A stretch of 64,000 nt of DNA. Origin: Sideroxydans sp. CL21 (GTDB lineage Bacteria > Pseudomonadota > Gammaproteobacteria > Burkholderiales > Gallionellaceae). Each line of letters begins with the position of its first letter. Positions within the stretch are counted from its first letter, which is position 1. The notes below the pieces were generated by a model that worked only from the letters and a program-made list of their open reading frames with translations, made no database searches and was not told the DNA's origin. Positions 16,119 through 25,199 of this stretch are shown here, piece by piece. The position numbers and the translations under genes were made by a program. The stretch lies in NCBI RefSeq assembly GCF_902459525.1, contig NZ_LR699166.1, positions 1,934,501-1,998,500 on the forward strand, written 5' to 3'.

Positions 16119-18410
16119 TCACATCCACAAGTATCTCAAACCTATCCACGCACCGCGCGGTGCGCTTGGGGCAATGAATTGCTCGTTGCTGATGTTGTTT
16201 CCATCAAAGGAGTGTCCGGGTCCGTTGAAGAAATTCTGTCCAAGGACGCCAAAATCCGCATATTGCCTGTTAAACAAATTGTCCACGCGCGCGAACAGTT
16301 GCAGATGCTTGGAGATCGTATAGTTGGTAAACATATTGACCACTGAGTAACCGGCTATCATGCCATTTCTGTCCTGATTGTTTTCATCGCCCCGCGCAAA
16401 AATTGCACTGCGGTACAAAAGATTGGTACCGATGTCCCACTGCGGCATCGCTGCATAATCCAGAAGCAGCTTGAAGGTGTTTTGCGGAATGCCCGGTATC
16501 TTGTTGCCCGACTGCACGTTAATGTTACCCTTGGCGTTAGCGCTCGAATTGCTCGCGCTCTGCTCGACAAAGGGTGTCTGATAGCTTGCATCAATATAGC
16601 TATAGCTCATGCCGATACCAAATTGACCTACAATCGTATTGGCCGCGATTTCCAGACCTTGCCTGCGTGTCTGTCCCACATTCTGAAAATACCCGGTGCT
16701 GGCCGTAGCGCCGCTACTGCTTATAAACTGGATGTCGTTGTCCAGAGTGGTCCGATATACCGAAGCGCTCCATTTCGACTTGTCGCCAAACTTCCCGCGC
16801 GTTCCGAACTCGGCTGTTCTTGCAATTACCGGATTCAAAGCAGGATCGGCAATAAAATCATTGGGTAATGAACAGGGCGCGCTTGGGTCTGCGCAAGCAA
16901 GTTCGATGGCTGTGGGCGCGCGCATGCCTTCGTTGTAGTTGGTATAGAAGGTCAGTCCCGGCTTGGGATTATAGGTCGTGCCCAAGCCAGGATTGAAGCG
17001 CGAAAATACATGATCGCCATTCAGTAACGGCTGCATACCGGTCTGATCATTGATGGTAACGCGCGCATCATTGTAACGGCCGGATGTAGTGATCGACCAT
17101 TGTCGGTTGAGCGACAAGGTATCGGACATGAAAATACCGAGGTTGCTGTTGTAGGTTTTGGCATCAGTCCCGAGCACAAATTGGTCGATACCCACCGTAT
17201 TTCGGTCCGCGGTAAATTGGGCATTCTGGCTGAAATTTTTGTAGCGGGAATTCGCAAAATCGCCGGAGATTCCAGTCACAAACTGATTTTCCATGGCAGC
17301 GAGTTTCCCCTGATAACTGAGTTGAAAGCCAATCCCGTAACTGTTCTGGTCTATCCTTGAAAATGCATTTGTAGCCTCAATCGAATTGTTTACACCATAA
17401 TTGCCGTTAACGTTGCTGCTGGAATTTGCGTTGCTGTAGTTTCGAGAATAGGCATTGGTTGTCAACTGCACGTCGTCATTATAAAAATGACTGCCGGAAA
17501 AGCTCCAGAGTGCAGCCCGGTTAATGTTTTGATCCGGATAGGTGTAAGCCTGACCGGGATTGCTGAGAAAAGAGCGAGGAATGGTTTGCGTGCCCTGCAT
17601 ATCGTTGTTCGCTGCGGTCAGGCTCATATTTGCGCTCGTATCGGCATCCTGATAGCCGACTTTGCCGAACATCTGCTTGATCCGGCTTGCATTGTGCTCG
17701 GCCCAACCATGATCCGCTGCATCGTTGGCAGTGACAAAGTAGTCCAGATTATCGGTCGCGCCGCCCTGCTCAAATTCGATTGTTTTTCGACCGAAGGAGC
17801 CGTCCGATATTTCTATCTGCCCCCCCGGGTTGGTTCGCCCATTTTTGGTGGTAATCGCAATTGCGCCGCCTAATGTATTCAACCCGAATATCGGATTTGT
17901 ACCCGGAATGACCTGAAGGTTTGCGATTGCCGATTGCGGCAGCAAATCCCAGTTGACGACATCGCCAAATGGCTCGTTGATACGGACGCCATCCTGAAAA
18001 ACCGACAGGCCCTGCGGAGTCCCCAACAGCGGCGAAGCGGTGAAACCGCGAAAGCTGACATCCGGCTGATAAGGATTCCCCTGGGCTGAATTGACCGTCA
18101 CACTACCCATATTTTGTTCCAGATACTCGGTGATATTGCCGGAGTGTTGCTGCTCAACTTCTTTGCCTTTGACTGTCTGCAGGTTGGCGGCAACATCCCG
18201 CAAAGGCAGGCCGAGACCGGGAAGCGGCATCGTGGCTGTCACGATAATATCCGGAAGAACCTGTTCGCCACCGGTCTCAGTTTCGGCAGTGCAAGTTTGT
18301 ACTTGAAGCATGAGCAACAGACCACTCAGTGTCACTTGAATGACATCGGGCAACGATCTCCGGAATAATACCATCCCGGATTCATGCAATGGTTTCAGGA
18401 GACGAATCAT
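16119..18410 (-). CDS. TonB-dependent outer-membrane receptor (ligand unknown)
   Basis: 763-aa receptor: signal/leader region, plug domain (about residues 55-175; PDVSFRGFTASPLLGTPQG, VFQDGVRINEPFGD, NTLGGAIAITTKNG) and a 22-strand barrel ending GLRYLWM. The plug begins with a TonB-box-like stretch, LPDIIVTATMP. I start at the ATG at 18410. It follows the DUF779 gene by 93 bp on the same strand and belongs to the alcohol-oxidation locus, so a ligand serving that pathway, such as a lanthanide or iron chelate, is plausible; nothing in the sequence names it. It is clearly a different type from the PqqU-like receptor at 25200. Confidence 0.85.
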   Translation of the reverse strand: MIRLLKPLHESGMVLFRRSLPDVIQVTLSGLLLMLQVQTCTAETETGGEQVLPDIIVTATMPLPGLGLPLRDVAANLQTVKGKEVEQQHSGNITEYLEQNMGSVTVNSAQGNPYQPDVSFRGFTASPLLGTPQGLSVFQDGVRINEPFGDVVNWDLLPQSAIANLQVIPGTNPIFGLNTLGGAIAITTKNGRTNPGGQIEISDGSFGRKTIEFEQGGATDNLDYFVTANDAADHGWAEHNASRIKQMFGKVGYQDADTSANMSLTAANNDMQGTQTIPRSFLSNPGQAYTYPDQNINRAALWSFSGSHFYNDDVQLTTNAYSRNYSNANSSSNVNGNYGVNNSIEATNAFSRIDQNSYGIGFQLSYQGKLAAMENQFVTGISGDFANSRYKNFSQNAQFTADRNTVGIDQFVLGTDAKTYNSNLGIFMSDTLSLNRQWSITTSGRYNDARVTINDQTGMQPLLNGDHVFSRFNPGLGTTYNPKPGLTFYTNYNEGMRAPTAIELACADPSAPCSLPNDFIADPALNPVIARTAEFGTRGKFGDKSKWSASVYRTTLDNDIQFISSSGATASTGYFQNVGQTRRQGLEIAANTIVGQFGIGMSYSYIDASYQTPFVEQSASNSSANAKGNINVQSGNKIPGIPQNTFKLLLDYAAMPQWDIGTNLLYRSAIFARGDENNQDRNGMIAGYSVVNMFTNYTISKHLQLFARVDNLFNRQYADFGVLGQNFFNGPGHSFDGNNISNEQFIAPSAPRGAWIGLRYLWM

Positions 18411-18503
18411 CGGCAATTACTTTCGGGTGCACTCAATATCTAAACAATGTCTGGCTTGAATTCAGCCCCGGTCGGCAGCGTGATGCGGCTCCGCAATATC
18501 CGA

Positions 18504-18869
18504 TTACTCCAGCAATTTGTTCTCCTCATCTGACAGCAGGCGCGAGCGCGTCAAAAAGTGCTTTCCGGTACCATGGTCAAGCGAATCCGTTGCGCCGGTA
18601 CCTTTGACCACATCGATAGTCAGTTGAGAACGCTTCCAGAGTTCGAACTTTTCATGCTCCACGTAAAAAGGCATGCCATCAAGGTTGTCCAGATAGACCT
18701 CGTCACTGCCGGCATTGAATTCGCCCAGCGCATAACACATCAAGGTGCTGCTGTCGTTAGGTCCGCCCGGTTGAAAAAACAGCACCGGGCCATATTTTTC
18801 CCGCAGTGATTCCAGTTGTGCCAATGCACTGTCTGTCGCGATAACTCGGGTAAATAATTTTTCTGTCAT
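18504..18869 (-). CDS. DUF779 protein
   Basis: 121-aa protein of the DUF779 family, which is usually encoded beside aldehyde or alcohol dehydrogenase genes; biochemical role unknown. Recognised from GPVLFFQPGG, MCYALGEF, DEVYLDNLDGMPFYVEHEKFELWKR (seen as successive blocks), QLTIDVVKGTG and HFLTRSRLLSDEE. As I recall the family, the first block reads HQSGGCCDGSSPMC; here the Cys pair is replaced (PGGPNDSSTLMC), so a metal or disulfide function at that point may be lost. The start at 18869 gives the usual N-terminus; codons upstream have no ribosome site. Lies directly upstream of a TonB receptor gene. Upstream 18870-19257 (388 bp) holds no gene I can support and only poor sigma-54 matches. 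Confidence 0.8.
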   Translation of the reverse strand: MTEKLFTRVIATDSALAQLESLREKYGPVLFFQPGGPNDSSTLMCYALGEFNAGSDEVYLDNLDGMPFYVEHEKFELWKRSQLTIDVVKGTGATDSLDHGTGKHFLTRSRLLSDEENKLLE

Positions 18870-19257
18870 AGGTTTCTTAATATTCAACGCGCAGTAGATA
18901 CCGGGAATATGAGTTGCAACAGGCCTGCATTTCCGTAACCTGCAAAAAGTGCCGATACGCACTGCTTGCCACATCCATGTTTGCCATAAAACCTAATGCA
19001 GTTGTGCTATTTTCAGGTTAATTGATTCGTCACCATGGACACGATGCAGTATTTAATGCAGCAATCATCATGCCAGATCGTTTCGGGAATATTCTCTGTC
19101 TTTGCAACCGGGTCGTTCAGCTCGAAATGGTGTGTTCACAGCAAGACAATTGGTTTCAGCGGGTTTGTTTGTACTGCCCGCTGACCCTCAATCACCACAA
19201 ACCGGATAAGGTTTGAAATTAACGTACCTCTCCGCAAGGCATTTCGCGTCACCTCCC

Positions 19258-21420
19258 TTATGAAGTGTGCGTATCCACAATTGGAACAATGCGTGTGCGC
19301 CTTTTTTCCAGCATGAGCGGCGCACATTTTTCATCGCTTGCATATACGATTACGCAATCCATGCACTGGAAGCATTCCTCGTATTGAATCTTTCCATCCC
19401 GCGCAATTGCCTGATAGGCGCATTGGTGACGGCAAATTTGGCACGGCTTTCCGCACTCTTTTCGGCGCGGTATCCAGTTCAATATTCGAAAACGTCCCAG
19501 TACCGCAAGACCGGCACCGAAAGGACACAAAAAACGGCAGAAAAATTTGTACACAAACATGTTGGCAACGAGCAAACCAAGTGCATACAAGACAAAGGGC
19601 CATGAGCGCATGAAGTTGAGCGTAATTGCAGTCTTGAACGGTTCGATCTCAACGATCATGTCGGTGATACGCGACGAAAAAATTGCGCTGACCACAATTA
19701 CCGCCAATACCAGATATTTAACCCATTTCAGCCGGGTATCTGTTGTCGGCTTGAGCCGGATTTGCGGGAACTTAAACAACTTGCCGATTTTGGCCGAAAA
19801 TTCCTGCAGTGCACCAAAAGGGCATAACCAGCCGCAAAATGTTCCGCGGCCCCACATCACCAGAGAGATGCAAACAAAGATCAACAGAATCATCGTGACC
19901 GGGTCGTAGAGAAAGTAACCAAGGCTGCGGACCGCTACCAGCGCCTGCAACAGGCCGGTAAGGTTAACGATGGATAGCTGACCCTGCGCATACCAGCCAA
20001 TGAAGAACAGGGTAAATAGGAGATAAACATTTCTGAATGCTTTGAAACGGCGCTCTTGCGCAACCAGTATTTTTTGAAACACGAGTGCGAGCGTCAAGAC
20101 CGCCAAACCAATTATAAGAACGATAATTTCTCCCCGCTTGTCGTGCCAAATACCAACCCAGGATTTGTTGTCGCTTTCCGGCGCGGTATAAAAACGCGCA
20201 GGAAGCGTAAAACTGAAGGTAAAGTCCTGATTGATTTTTTCCGGGAAGATAATCCCTTTGTAGCGTGTCACCGGCAGCACAAAATCGAGTGGCCTGGACG
20301 GATCCAGTCCTGCCTGGCTGTTGATTTTGAAAACGGTGACGGCACCCATTTCCATCCCCGGATTTGTCTTCAACTCAAGATCCATATTCAAATCCCGCAT
20401 TTCAATCGGCAAATTATCCTGTTTCAGGATAATCCGATCAGACGTGCCGCCACGAACAAAGTCCTCGGCGATAATGCTGTAGCGCCCTTTCGACACGATC
20501 AGAATGGCTTGATCTCCGGGTTCCAGCCTGTTTTGCAGTTTCTTCCATGCCGCTTCGCTCAATAAATTCCGGCCTATGCTCGGGACCGAAACATAGGCCA
20601 TGTATAAATCCAAGAAGGTATCTTTGGGGTGCGCGGTTGCGTCGGCATCCAGCCCGCTGCCTTTGGTTCCCATGAATTTCTTTTCGATTTCGGCATTGCT
20701 CAATATGACGTGTTCAATCAGGCCGGAATCGATCAAATCGTTAATGCTGTGCGATTCCAAAACATCCGGCTTGATTCGCCCCATCAACTCCGGATCGCGG
20801 CCTTCGGCAAAGCCGAGTTTCTTCCGCGCCACCCTGAGTGCAGAAGAAAGGATAGTTTGGTTAATAATGTGTACGGAAGCGGTGGCCTTCGTGATGCCGT
20901 CCAACTGGGCAGATTCATCAGACAGATTCTTTGCGCTATTGGAACCGGTCAATATCCTCATGTTTTGCTTGAGCGATAGGCCTTTATATTGATTGATGAA
21001 AGAAATGAGCGGACCTTCACCAAGACCATCGACAAAGACCGGTTCATGTTGCGAAAGAACTTTTACATCCAGAAAACTGCCCTGCGGGTCGAGAGTGATC
21101 AAAAGGTTGAGCGGTACTCCGGCAAAACCAGGAATGGGCGCCAGATCGATCGACTCAAAGACATAACCTACCAATCTGTTTTCAGTGGCGTTCTGTTGAT
21201 AGATTGGCCATACCGGCGTGTTGATGTCCTTTTCACCCACAATATAGGGGGGCGGGTAGCGCCTTACCAATTCCTCGTGCGTCATCACACCGGCCAACGT
21301 GGCGGATGTGTTCAATAAACTCGATAGACATCCCAGGAACGACCAAAGCAGTACCAAAGATGACCGCCGTAAACTTCCGTTGCGCAATAATGAATCAACA
21401 AAGTCTGTCTTTTTTTTCAT
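19258..21420 (-). CDS. NosR/NirI-like membrane FMN and 4Fe-4S electron-transfer protein
   Basis: 720-aa polytopic protein. Signal/membrane segment, periplasmic FMN-binding domain (about residues 90-190) with DGITKAT (T180), matching the D-x-x-(S/T)-x-A-T site for covalent FMN on Thr, then six or so membrane helices, two cysteine motifs of NosR/NapH type (CGWLCPFGALQ and CRFLCPFGA), and a C-terminal pair of ferredoxin-like clusters (CGKPCQICRHQCAY; CFQCMDCVIVY). Family members move electrons between quinol or cytosolic donors and periplasmic flavin or enzymes. No nos or nir genes are nearby; the partners here are PQQ-dehydrogenase genes. ATG at 21420 preferred over a GTG at 21426. A sigma-54 promoter lies 60 bp upstream. 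Confidence 0.85.
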   Translation of the reverse strand: MKKKTDFVDSLLRNGSLRRSSLVLLWSFLGCLSSLLNTSATLAGVMTHEELVRRYPPPYIVGEKDINTPVWPIYQQNATENRLVGYVFESIDLAPIPGFAGVPLNLLITLDPQGSFLDVKVLSQHEPVFVDGLGEGPLISFINQYKGLSLKQNMRILTGSNSAKNLSDESAQLDGITKATASVHIINQTILSSALRVARKKLGFAEGRDPELMGRIKPDVLESHSINDLIDSGLIEHVILSNAEIEKKFMGTKGSGLDADATAHPKDTFLDLYMAYVSVPSIGRNLLSEAAWKKLQNRLEPGDQAILIVSKGRYSIIAEDFVRGGTSDRIILKQDNLPIEMRDLNMDLELKTNPGMEMGAVTVFKINSQAGLDPSRPLDFVLPVTRYKGIIFPEKINQDFTFSFTLPARFYTAPESDNKSWVGIWHDKRGEIIVLIIGLAVLTLALVFQKILVAQERRFKAFRNVYLLFTLFFIGWYAQGQLSIVNLTGLLQALVAVRSLGYFLYDPVTMILLIFVCISLVMWGRGTFCGWLCPFGALQEFSAKIGKLFKFPQIRLKPTTDTRLKWVKYLVLAVIVVSAIFSSRITDMIVEIEPFKTAITLNFMRSWPFVLYALGLLVANMFVYKFFCRFLCPFGAGLAVLGRFRILNWIPRRKECGKPCQICRHQCAYQAIARDGKIQYEECFQCMDCVIVYASDEKCAPLMLEKRRTRIVPIVDTHTS

Positions 21421-21479
21421 GCGCACGCCTTTACTTTAGATCAGCTATTTCTTCTGACTTAATATTGACTACACAAATA

Positions 21480-21495
21480 GGCATAATCTATGCCA
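21480..21495 (-). promoter_or_regulatory. Sigma-54 promoter of the NosR-like gene
   Basis: Minus strand reads TGGCATAGATTATGCC: GG and GC exactly 10 apart, five of six -24 bases matching TGGCAC and an ATGC -12. It ends about 60 bp before the start codon. Confidence 0.65.
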
Positions 21496-21569
21496 ATTCC
21501 TTGTTCAGCTTATGTAGTGGACGTGTTGCATTTTGAACAGGGTTTTCAGATAAATAATTGTTCATGTTG

Positions 21570-21586
21570 TGTCTCGTAATGGAACG
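21570..21586. promoter_or_regulatory. Candidate activator (enhancer) site in the divergent nosR-like/PQQ-dehydrogenase region
   Basis: TGTCTCGTAATGGAACG agrees at 11 of 17 positions with TGTCCCATTTATGAACA at 32710, which lies upstream of another sigma-54 promoter. Distances (75 and 195 bp from the two flanking promoters) suit a bacterial enhancer-binding protein such as the AcoR-like one at 27536. Motif derived here from two sites only. Confidence 0.35.
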
Positions 21587-21780
21587 GTCGATCCATATTG
21601 TGACAGTCGACGTTTCCTCACAAAGCTCCGATTTCATCAATATCTCTGACAGCCAAAATTTAACCCCAACGATATAAATATGGCCAAAGATTCACATCTG
21701 TAACGAAAATCCATTTTTTTAGAGACTTACGTTTGTAGCAACCGTCCCAAATGAGCAGGAGAACAAGTACCTTAAATGAG

Positions 21781-21796
21781 TGGCATGCAATTTGCC
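21781..21796 (+). promoter_or_regulatory. Sigma-54 promoter of the PQQ dehydrogenase gene
   Basis: TGGCATGCAATTTGCC: GG-N10-GC spacing, near-perfect -24 and a perfect TTGC -12 element, 63 bp before the start codon. The remaining 21427-21858 gap is regulatory and holds no gene. Confidence 0.8.
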
Positions 21797-21858
21797 TTCA
21801 GGTTCCGCGCAGGTGCAATAAATTTCGTGACATTTCCGACTAAACAGGGAGGTTGAAT

Positions 21859-23607
21859 ATGAATAAAAAGCTTTTAGGGGCACTGTTCAGCGTTTTGGTA
21901 AGTAGTTCTTTTGCAGCTCACGCAGCAGGCGTAACCGATGCGATGATTGAGAACGATGCCAAAACGACGAATGACGTGTTGTCGTGGGGGATGGGAACGG
22001 AAGCACAACGTTTCTCTCCATTGACGCAAATTAATACCAAAACCGTGAGCAAGCTCACGCCAGCTTGGTCTTTTTCGTTCGGAGGTGAAAAGCAACGCGG
22101 ACAAGAATCACAGCCGTTAATTTATAACGGGAAAATGTTTGTAACTGCTTCGTATTCCCGCATCTATGCAATCGATATGAAGACCGGCACCAAGTTATGG
22201 AAATACGAACATCGTTTGCCCGAAGGGATCATGCCTTGCTGTGACGTTGTTAACCGGGGCGCAGCCCTGTACGACAACCTGGTAATTTTTGGCACACTCG
22301 ACGCGCAACTGGTTGCGCTGAATCAGGACACCGGCAAAATTGTCTGGAAAGAAAAAGTTGACGATTACGCTGCCGGCTACTCCATCTCTGCCGCACCACT
22401 TATTGCCAAAGGATTGTTGCTAACCGGAGTATCCGGCGGCGAGTTCGGCATCGCGGGACGTGTTGAGGCTCGCAATCCGCGGACCGGCCAGTTAATCTGG
22501 ACGCGCCCGATGATTGAAGGACAAATGGGCTACAAATACGATAAAGACGGCAAGGCAATCGAAAACGGCATTACCGGAACCACCAATAAGACCTGGCCGG
22601 GCGATACATGGAAAACCGGCGGCAGTTCAACCTGGCTTGGCGGGACCTACGATAATTCGACGGGTCTGGCCTACTTTGGAACAGGAAATCCCGCGCCGTG
22701 GAACAGCTGGTTGCGTCCCGGCGACAACCTGTATTCCTCGTCCACTGTCGCCCTGGATCTGGACTCTGGACAGATCAAATGGAGCTATCAGACTACACCG
22801 CACGACGGCTGGGATTACGACGGAGTCAACGAGTTTGTCACCTTCGACATGGATGGAAAACGGTATGGCGCAAAAGCTGACCGCAACGGTTTCTTTTATG
22901 TGATTGACGCCACCAATGGCAAATTGGAAAACGCCTTCCCATTCGTCAAGAAAATTACCTGGGCTTCCGGCATCGACCTGAAAACCGGTCGTCCTATCTA
23001 CATTGACAGCTCACGCCCCGGTGATCCGACCAAAGGTAAAGAAGGCGAAAAGGGAGAGACCGTATTTGCAGCTCCTGCTTTCCTCGGCGCCAAGAATCAA
23101 ATGCCGATGGCCTACAGTCCGCAAACCAAGCTGTTCTATGTTCCTGCTAACGAGTGGGGCATGGATATCTGGAATGAGCCGATTACCTACAAGAAAGGCG
23201 GAGCTTTCCTAGGTGCCGGCTTTACCATCCATCCGCTCTTTGACGATTACATCGGTGCTCTGCGTGCGGTCAATCCCAAGACAGGCAAGATTGTCTGGGA
23301 AGTTAAAAACAGCGCGCCGCTTTGGGGTGGGGTAATGACGACGGCTGGTGGTCTGGTGTTTTACGGAACGCCTGAAGGATACCTGAAAGCTCTGGACGCT
23401 AAAACAGGTAAAGAGCTCTGGAAATTCCAGACCGGTTCCGGAATCGTTGCTCCTCCGGTGACCTGGAAGGATGGCGATACGCAGTATGTTGCCGTAGTGT
23501 CCGGTTGGGGCGGTGCAGTACCGTTGTGGGGAGGTGAAGTTGCCAAGAAAGTTAACTTCCTGGAACAAGGTGGTTCAGTTTGGGTTTTCAAACTCCCATC
23601 CAAGTAA
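21859..23607 (+). CDS. PQQ-dependent alcohol dehydrogenase, lanthanide-type (ExaF/PedH-like)
   Basis: 582-aa periplasmic quinoprotein that oxidises alcohols to aldehydes. Signal peptide [20 protein letters not shown]; eight-bladed propeller with W-motifs such as [13 protein letters not shown]; adjacent-cysteine disulfide C127-C128 (MPCCDVV) that sits on the PQQ; active-site base D319 and an additional D321 (GWDYDG). In XoxF and PedH/ExaF enzymes that second Asp coordinates a lanthanide, whereas Ca enzymes lack it. [15 protein letters not shown] is nearer to ethanol-type than to XoxF methanol-type sequences. No cytochrome domain is fused; the PedF-like cytochrome at 32054 is the likely acceptor. 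Ribosome site GGGAGG, spacing 6. The TTG at 21853 is not needed. Confidence 0.9.
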   Translation: MNKKLLGALFSVLVSSSFAAHAAGVTDAMIENDAKTTNDVLSWGMGTEAQRFSPLTQINTKTVSKLTPAWSFSFGGEKQRGQESQPLIYNGKMFVTASYSRIYAIDMKTGTKLWKYEHRLPEGIMPCCDVVNRGAALYDNLVIFGTLDAQLVALNQDTGKIVWKEKVDDYAAGYSISAAPLIAKGLLLTGVSGGEFGIAGRVEARNPRTGQLIWTRPMIEGQMGYKYDKDGKAIENGITGTTNKTWPGDTWKTGGSSTWLGGTYDNSTGLAYFGTGNPAPWNSWLRPGDNLYSSSTVALDLDSGQIKWSYQTTPHDGWDYDGVNEFVTFDMDGKRYGAKADRNGFFYVIDATNGKLENAFPFVKKITWASGIDLKTGRPIYIDSSRPGDPTKGKEGEKGETVFAAPAFLGAKNQMPMAYSPQTKLFYVPANEWGMDIWNEPITYKKGGAFLGAGFTIHPLFDDYIGALRAVNPKTGKIVWEVKNSAPLWGGVMTTAGGLVFYGTPEGYLKALDAKTGKELWKFQTGSGIVAPPVTWKDGDTQYVAVVSGWGGAVPLWGGEVAKKVNFLEQGGSVWVFKLPSK

Positions 23608-23767
23608 GCACTTGATTCGTCCAGATTATGTTTGAACTTGCCTGCCCGCCAAGTCGCGCATTGACGGAGCTTGCGATTTCAAACTTTACCTGGCCGGATC
23701 AAACGCTGACCAATGATCAAAAAAACTGACATTAATTATTGATATCAATTTTTCAGGGGATTAAATT

Positions 23768-24937
23768 ATGCAAAAGAAAATTATCGCGCTTGCAATCGCT
23801 GGCGCATTCGGAGGTCTCGTTGCAGGTTCAGCCTTCGCCGACGCGACTATCTACGGCAACGCCGATATGGGCGTGGTTAGTCGTAGCGGCAGCAGCGGCA
23901 ACGTCAATGCCAACGGCACCGCCACAACCGCGGATTCCGGTGTTTCGGGCGACAGCTACCTTGGTTTCAAGGGCAGCGAAGACCTCGAGAACGGTATCAA
24001 GTATATTTTTGACGTCAAGGCTATCCTCGACTTCAGTTCACAAGCGAATAGCAAATCATCTAATGGAACACCTGGGGGCACCTTGGCTGGCGGTGGATTA
24101 ACGTCTGGACACGCTTTTGTTGGTCTGACAGGTGATTATGGTACAGGCGTAGCTGGACGTCTTGACGGCGCTCGTTACACCTTTGCTGGTAAGTACAATG
24201 CGTTCGGACTGGGGTCGGTTGGTGAATTTGCTGACCTGCAAATTCATCAGACGCGTGCAGACAACGCCGTTGCCTATATCTCCCCGACCTTCGCTGGTGG
24301 CTTCAGCGTGCTGGCGGCATATACATTCAACCTGACCGGTCTGACACAAATTAATCCCGCCGCTCAATGCAAAACCGCTGGCTGTACACCCACTGCCAGC
24401 GCAATGGATGGCAATAATCACCTGTATGCGATTGCACCGCAATACAATAACGGTCCGATCAGCTTGACGTATGACTATGAAAAAGCTGATGTGAATGGAG
24501 CTACTACTCCTTCAGGTATTGCAATCAACGTCCTTGGCGGTTCCTACGACTTCGGCGTTGCCAAAGTTTTGGGCTATTGGGAATCAGTAAAGGATGACAC
24601 TGCCACTGTTTGGGATACGAAGAGCTGGACACTCGGCGCGACTGCTCCTTTTGGTGGCAATTTCCTGGGCAAAGTATCCTACGGCAAGATTAATGACGCT
24701 AACAACGGAACAGGTGCTTTAGGCATGGGTAACCTGAGCAAATTTTCCCTCGGTTTGGACTACACTCTGTCCAAGGCGACTAACTTGTATGCGGATTTCG
24801 CCAAGATTGATAATGGGACAGGGGGTAAAGGCACGATGGCTTACTCAGGCTATACCAACTCACTTGATGGTGGTACAGGTGCAGCAACTGGTTTCGGTAC
24901 CACAGGCTTCGACTTTGGTCTGGCACACAAGTTTTAA
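23768..24937 (+). CDS. General outer-membrane porin
   Basis: 389-aa trimeric-porin type protein of the Gram-negative porin family seen in betaproteobacteria. Signal peptide MQKKIIALAIAGAFGGLVAG up to the SAFA cleavage region, mature start DATIYGNADMGVV, alternating-residue beta strands throughout (SYLGFKGSEDLENGIKYIF, FSVLAAYTFNL), a constriction-loop region near residues 105-120, and a terminal Phe (FDFGLAHKF). It follows the PQQ dehydrogenase gene by 160 bp on the same strand and precedes a strong terminator, so it may be cotranscribed and serve substrate entry; I found no sigma-54 site with correct spacing in that 160-bp gap. Confidence 0.9.
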   Translation: MQKKIIALAIAGAFGGLVAGSAFADATIYGNADMGVVSRSGSSGNVNANGTATTADSGVSGDSYLGFKGSEDLENGIKYIFDVKAILDFSSQANSKSSNGTPGGTLAGGGLTSGHAFVGLTGDYGTGVAGRLDGARYTFAGKYNAFGLGSVGEFADLQIHQTRADNAVAYISPTFAGGFSVLAAYTFNLTGLTQINPAAQCKTAGCTPTASAMDGNNHLYAIAPQYNNGPISLTYDYEKADVNGATTPSGIAINVLGGSYDFGVAKVLGYWESVKDDTATVWDTKSWTLGATAPFGGNFLGKVSYGKINDANNGTGALGMGNLSKFSLGLDYTLSKATNLYADFAKIDNGTGGKGTMAYSGYTNSLDGGTGAATGFGTTGFDFGLAHKF

Positions 24938-24968
24938 TAACTTAGTCCAGTTTCTTAGTTGAGTTAAG

Positions 24969-24994
24969 CGGCTACTTTCGGGTGGCCGTTTTTT
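24969..24994 (+). terminator. Intrinsic terminator after the porin gene
   Basis: CGGCTACT and GGTGGCCG form an 8-bp stem (with G-U pairs) closed by a TTCG tetraloop, followed by six Ts. It lies in the gap between the convergent porin and pqqU-like genes. Confidence 0.85.
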
Positions 24995-25199
24995 CGCGCC
25001 CTGAATTAGCGTGATCTTTGAATGTATTCCATAGCGCAACTGAATGTGCGCGGTCACGAAAGCGGGTAACCAGCAAAGCTGGGTTATGGCTGTTCTTCAC
25101 TTACTGAATTTTCAAGGCTCAAACCAACTGGTAAAAGTCAGCGGTTTAAGCCTTGTGATCGACTATAACAATATGAGCCATCAAGCAATGCAAAGTATC

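Noticed and set aside
18880-18940. Possible sigma-54 promoters before the DUF779 gene
   Set aside because: Two minus-strand GG-N10-GC spacings exist but the -24 halves (CGGTAT, AGGTTA) match poorly.
23720-23736. Possible sigma-54 promoter before the porin gene
   Set aside because: TGGCCGGATCAAACGC has 11 rather than 10 bases between GG and GC, and neither half matches well.
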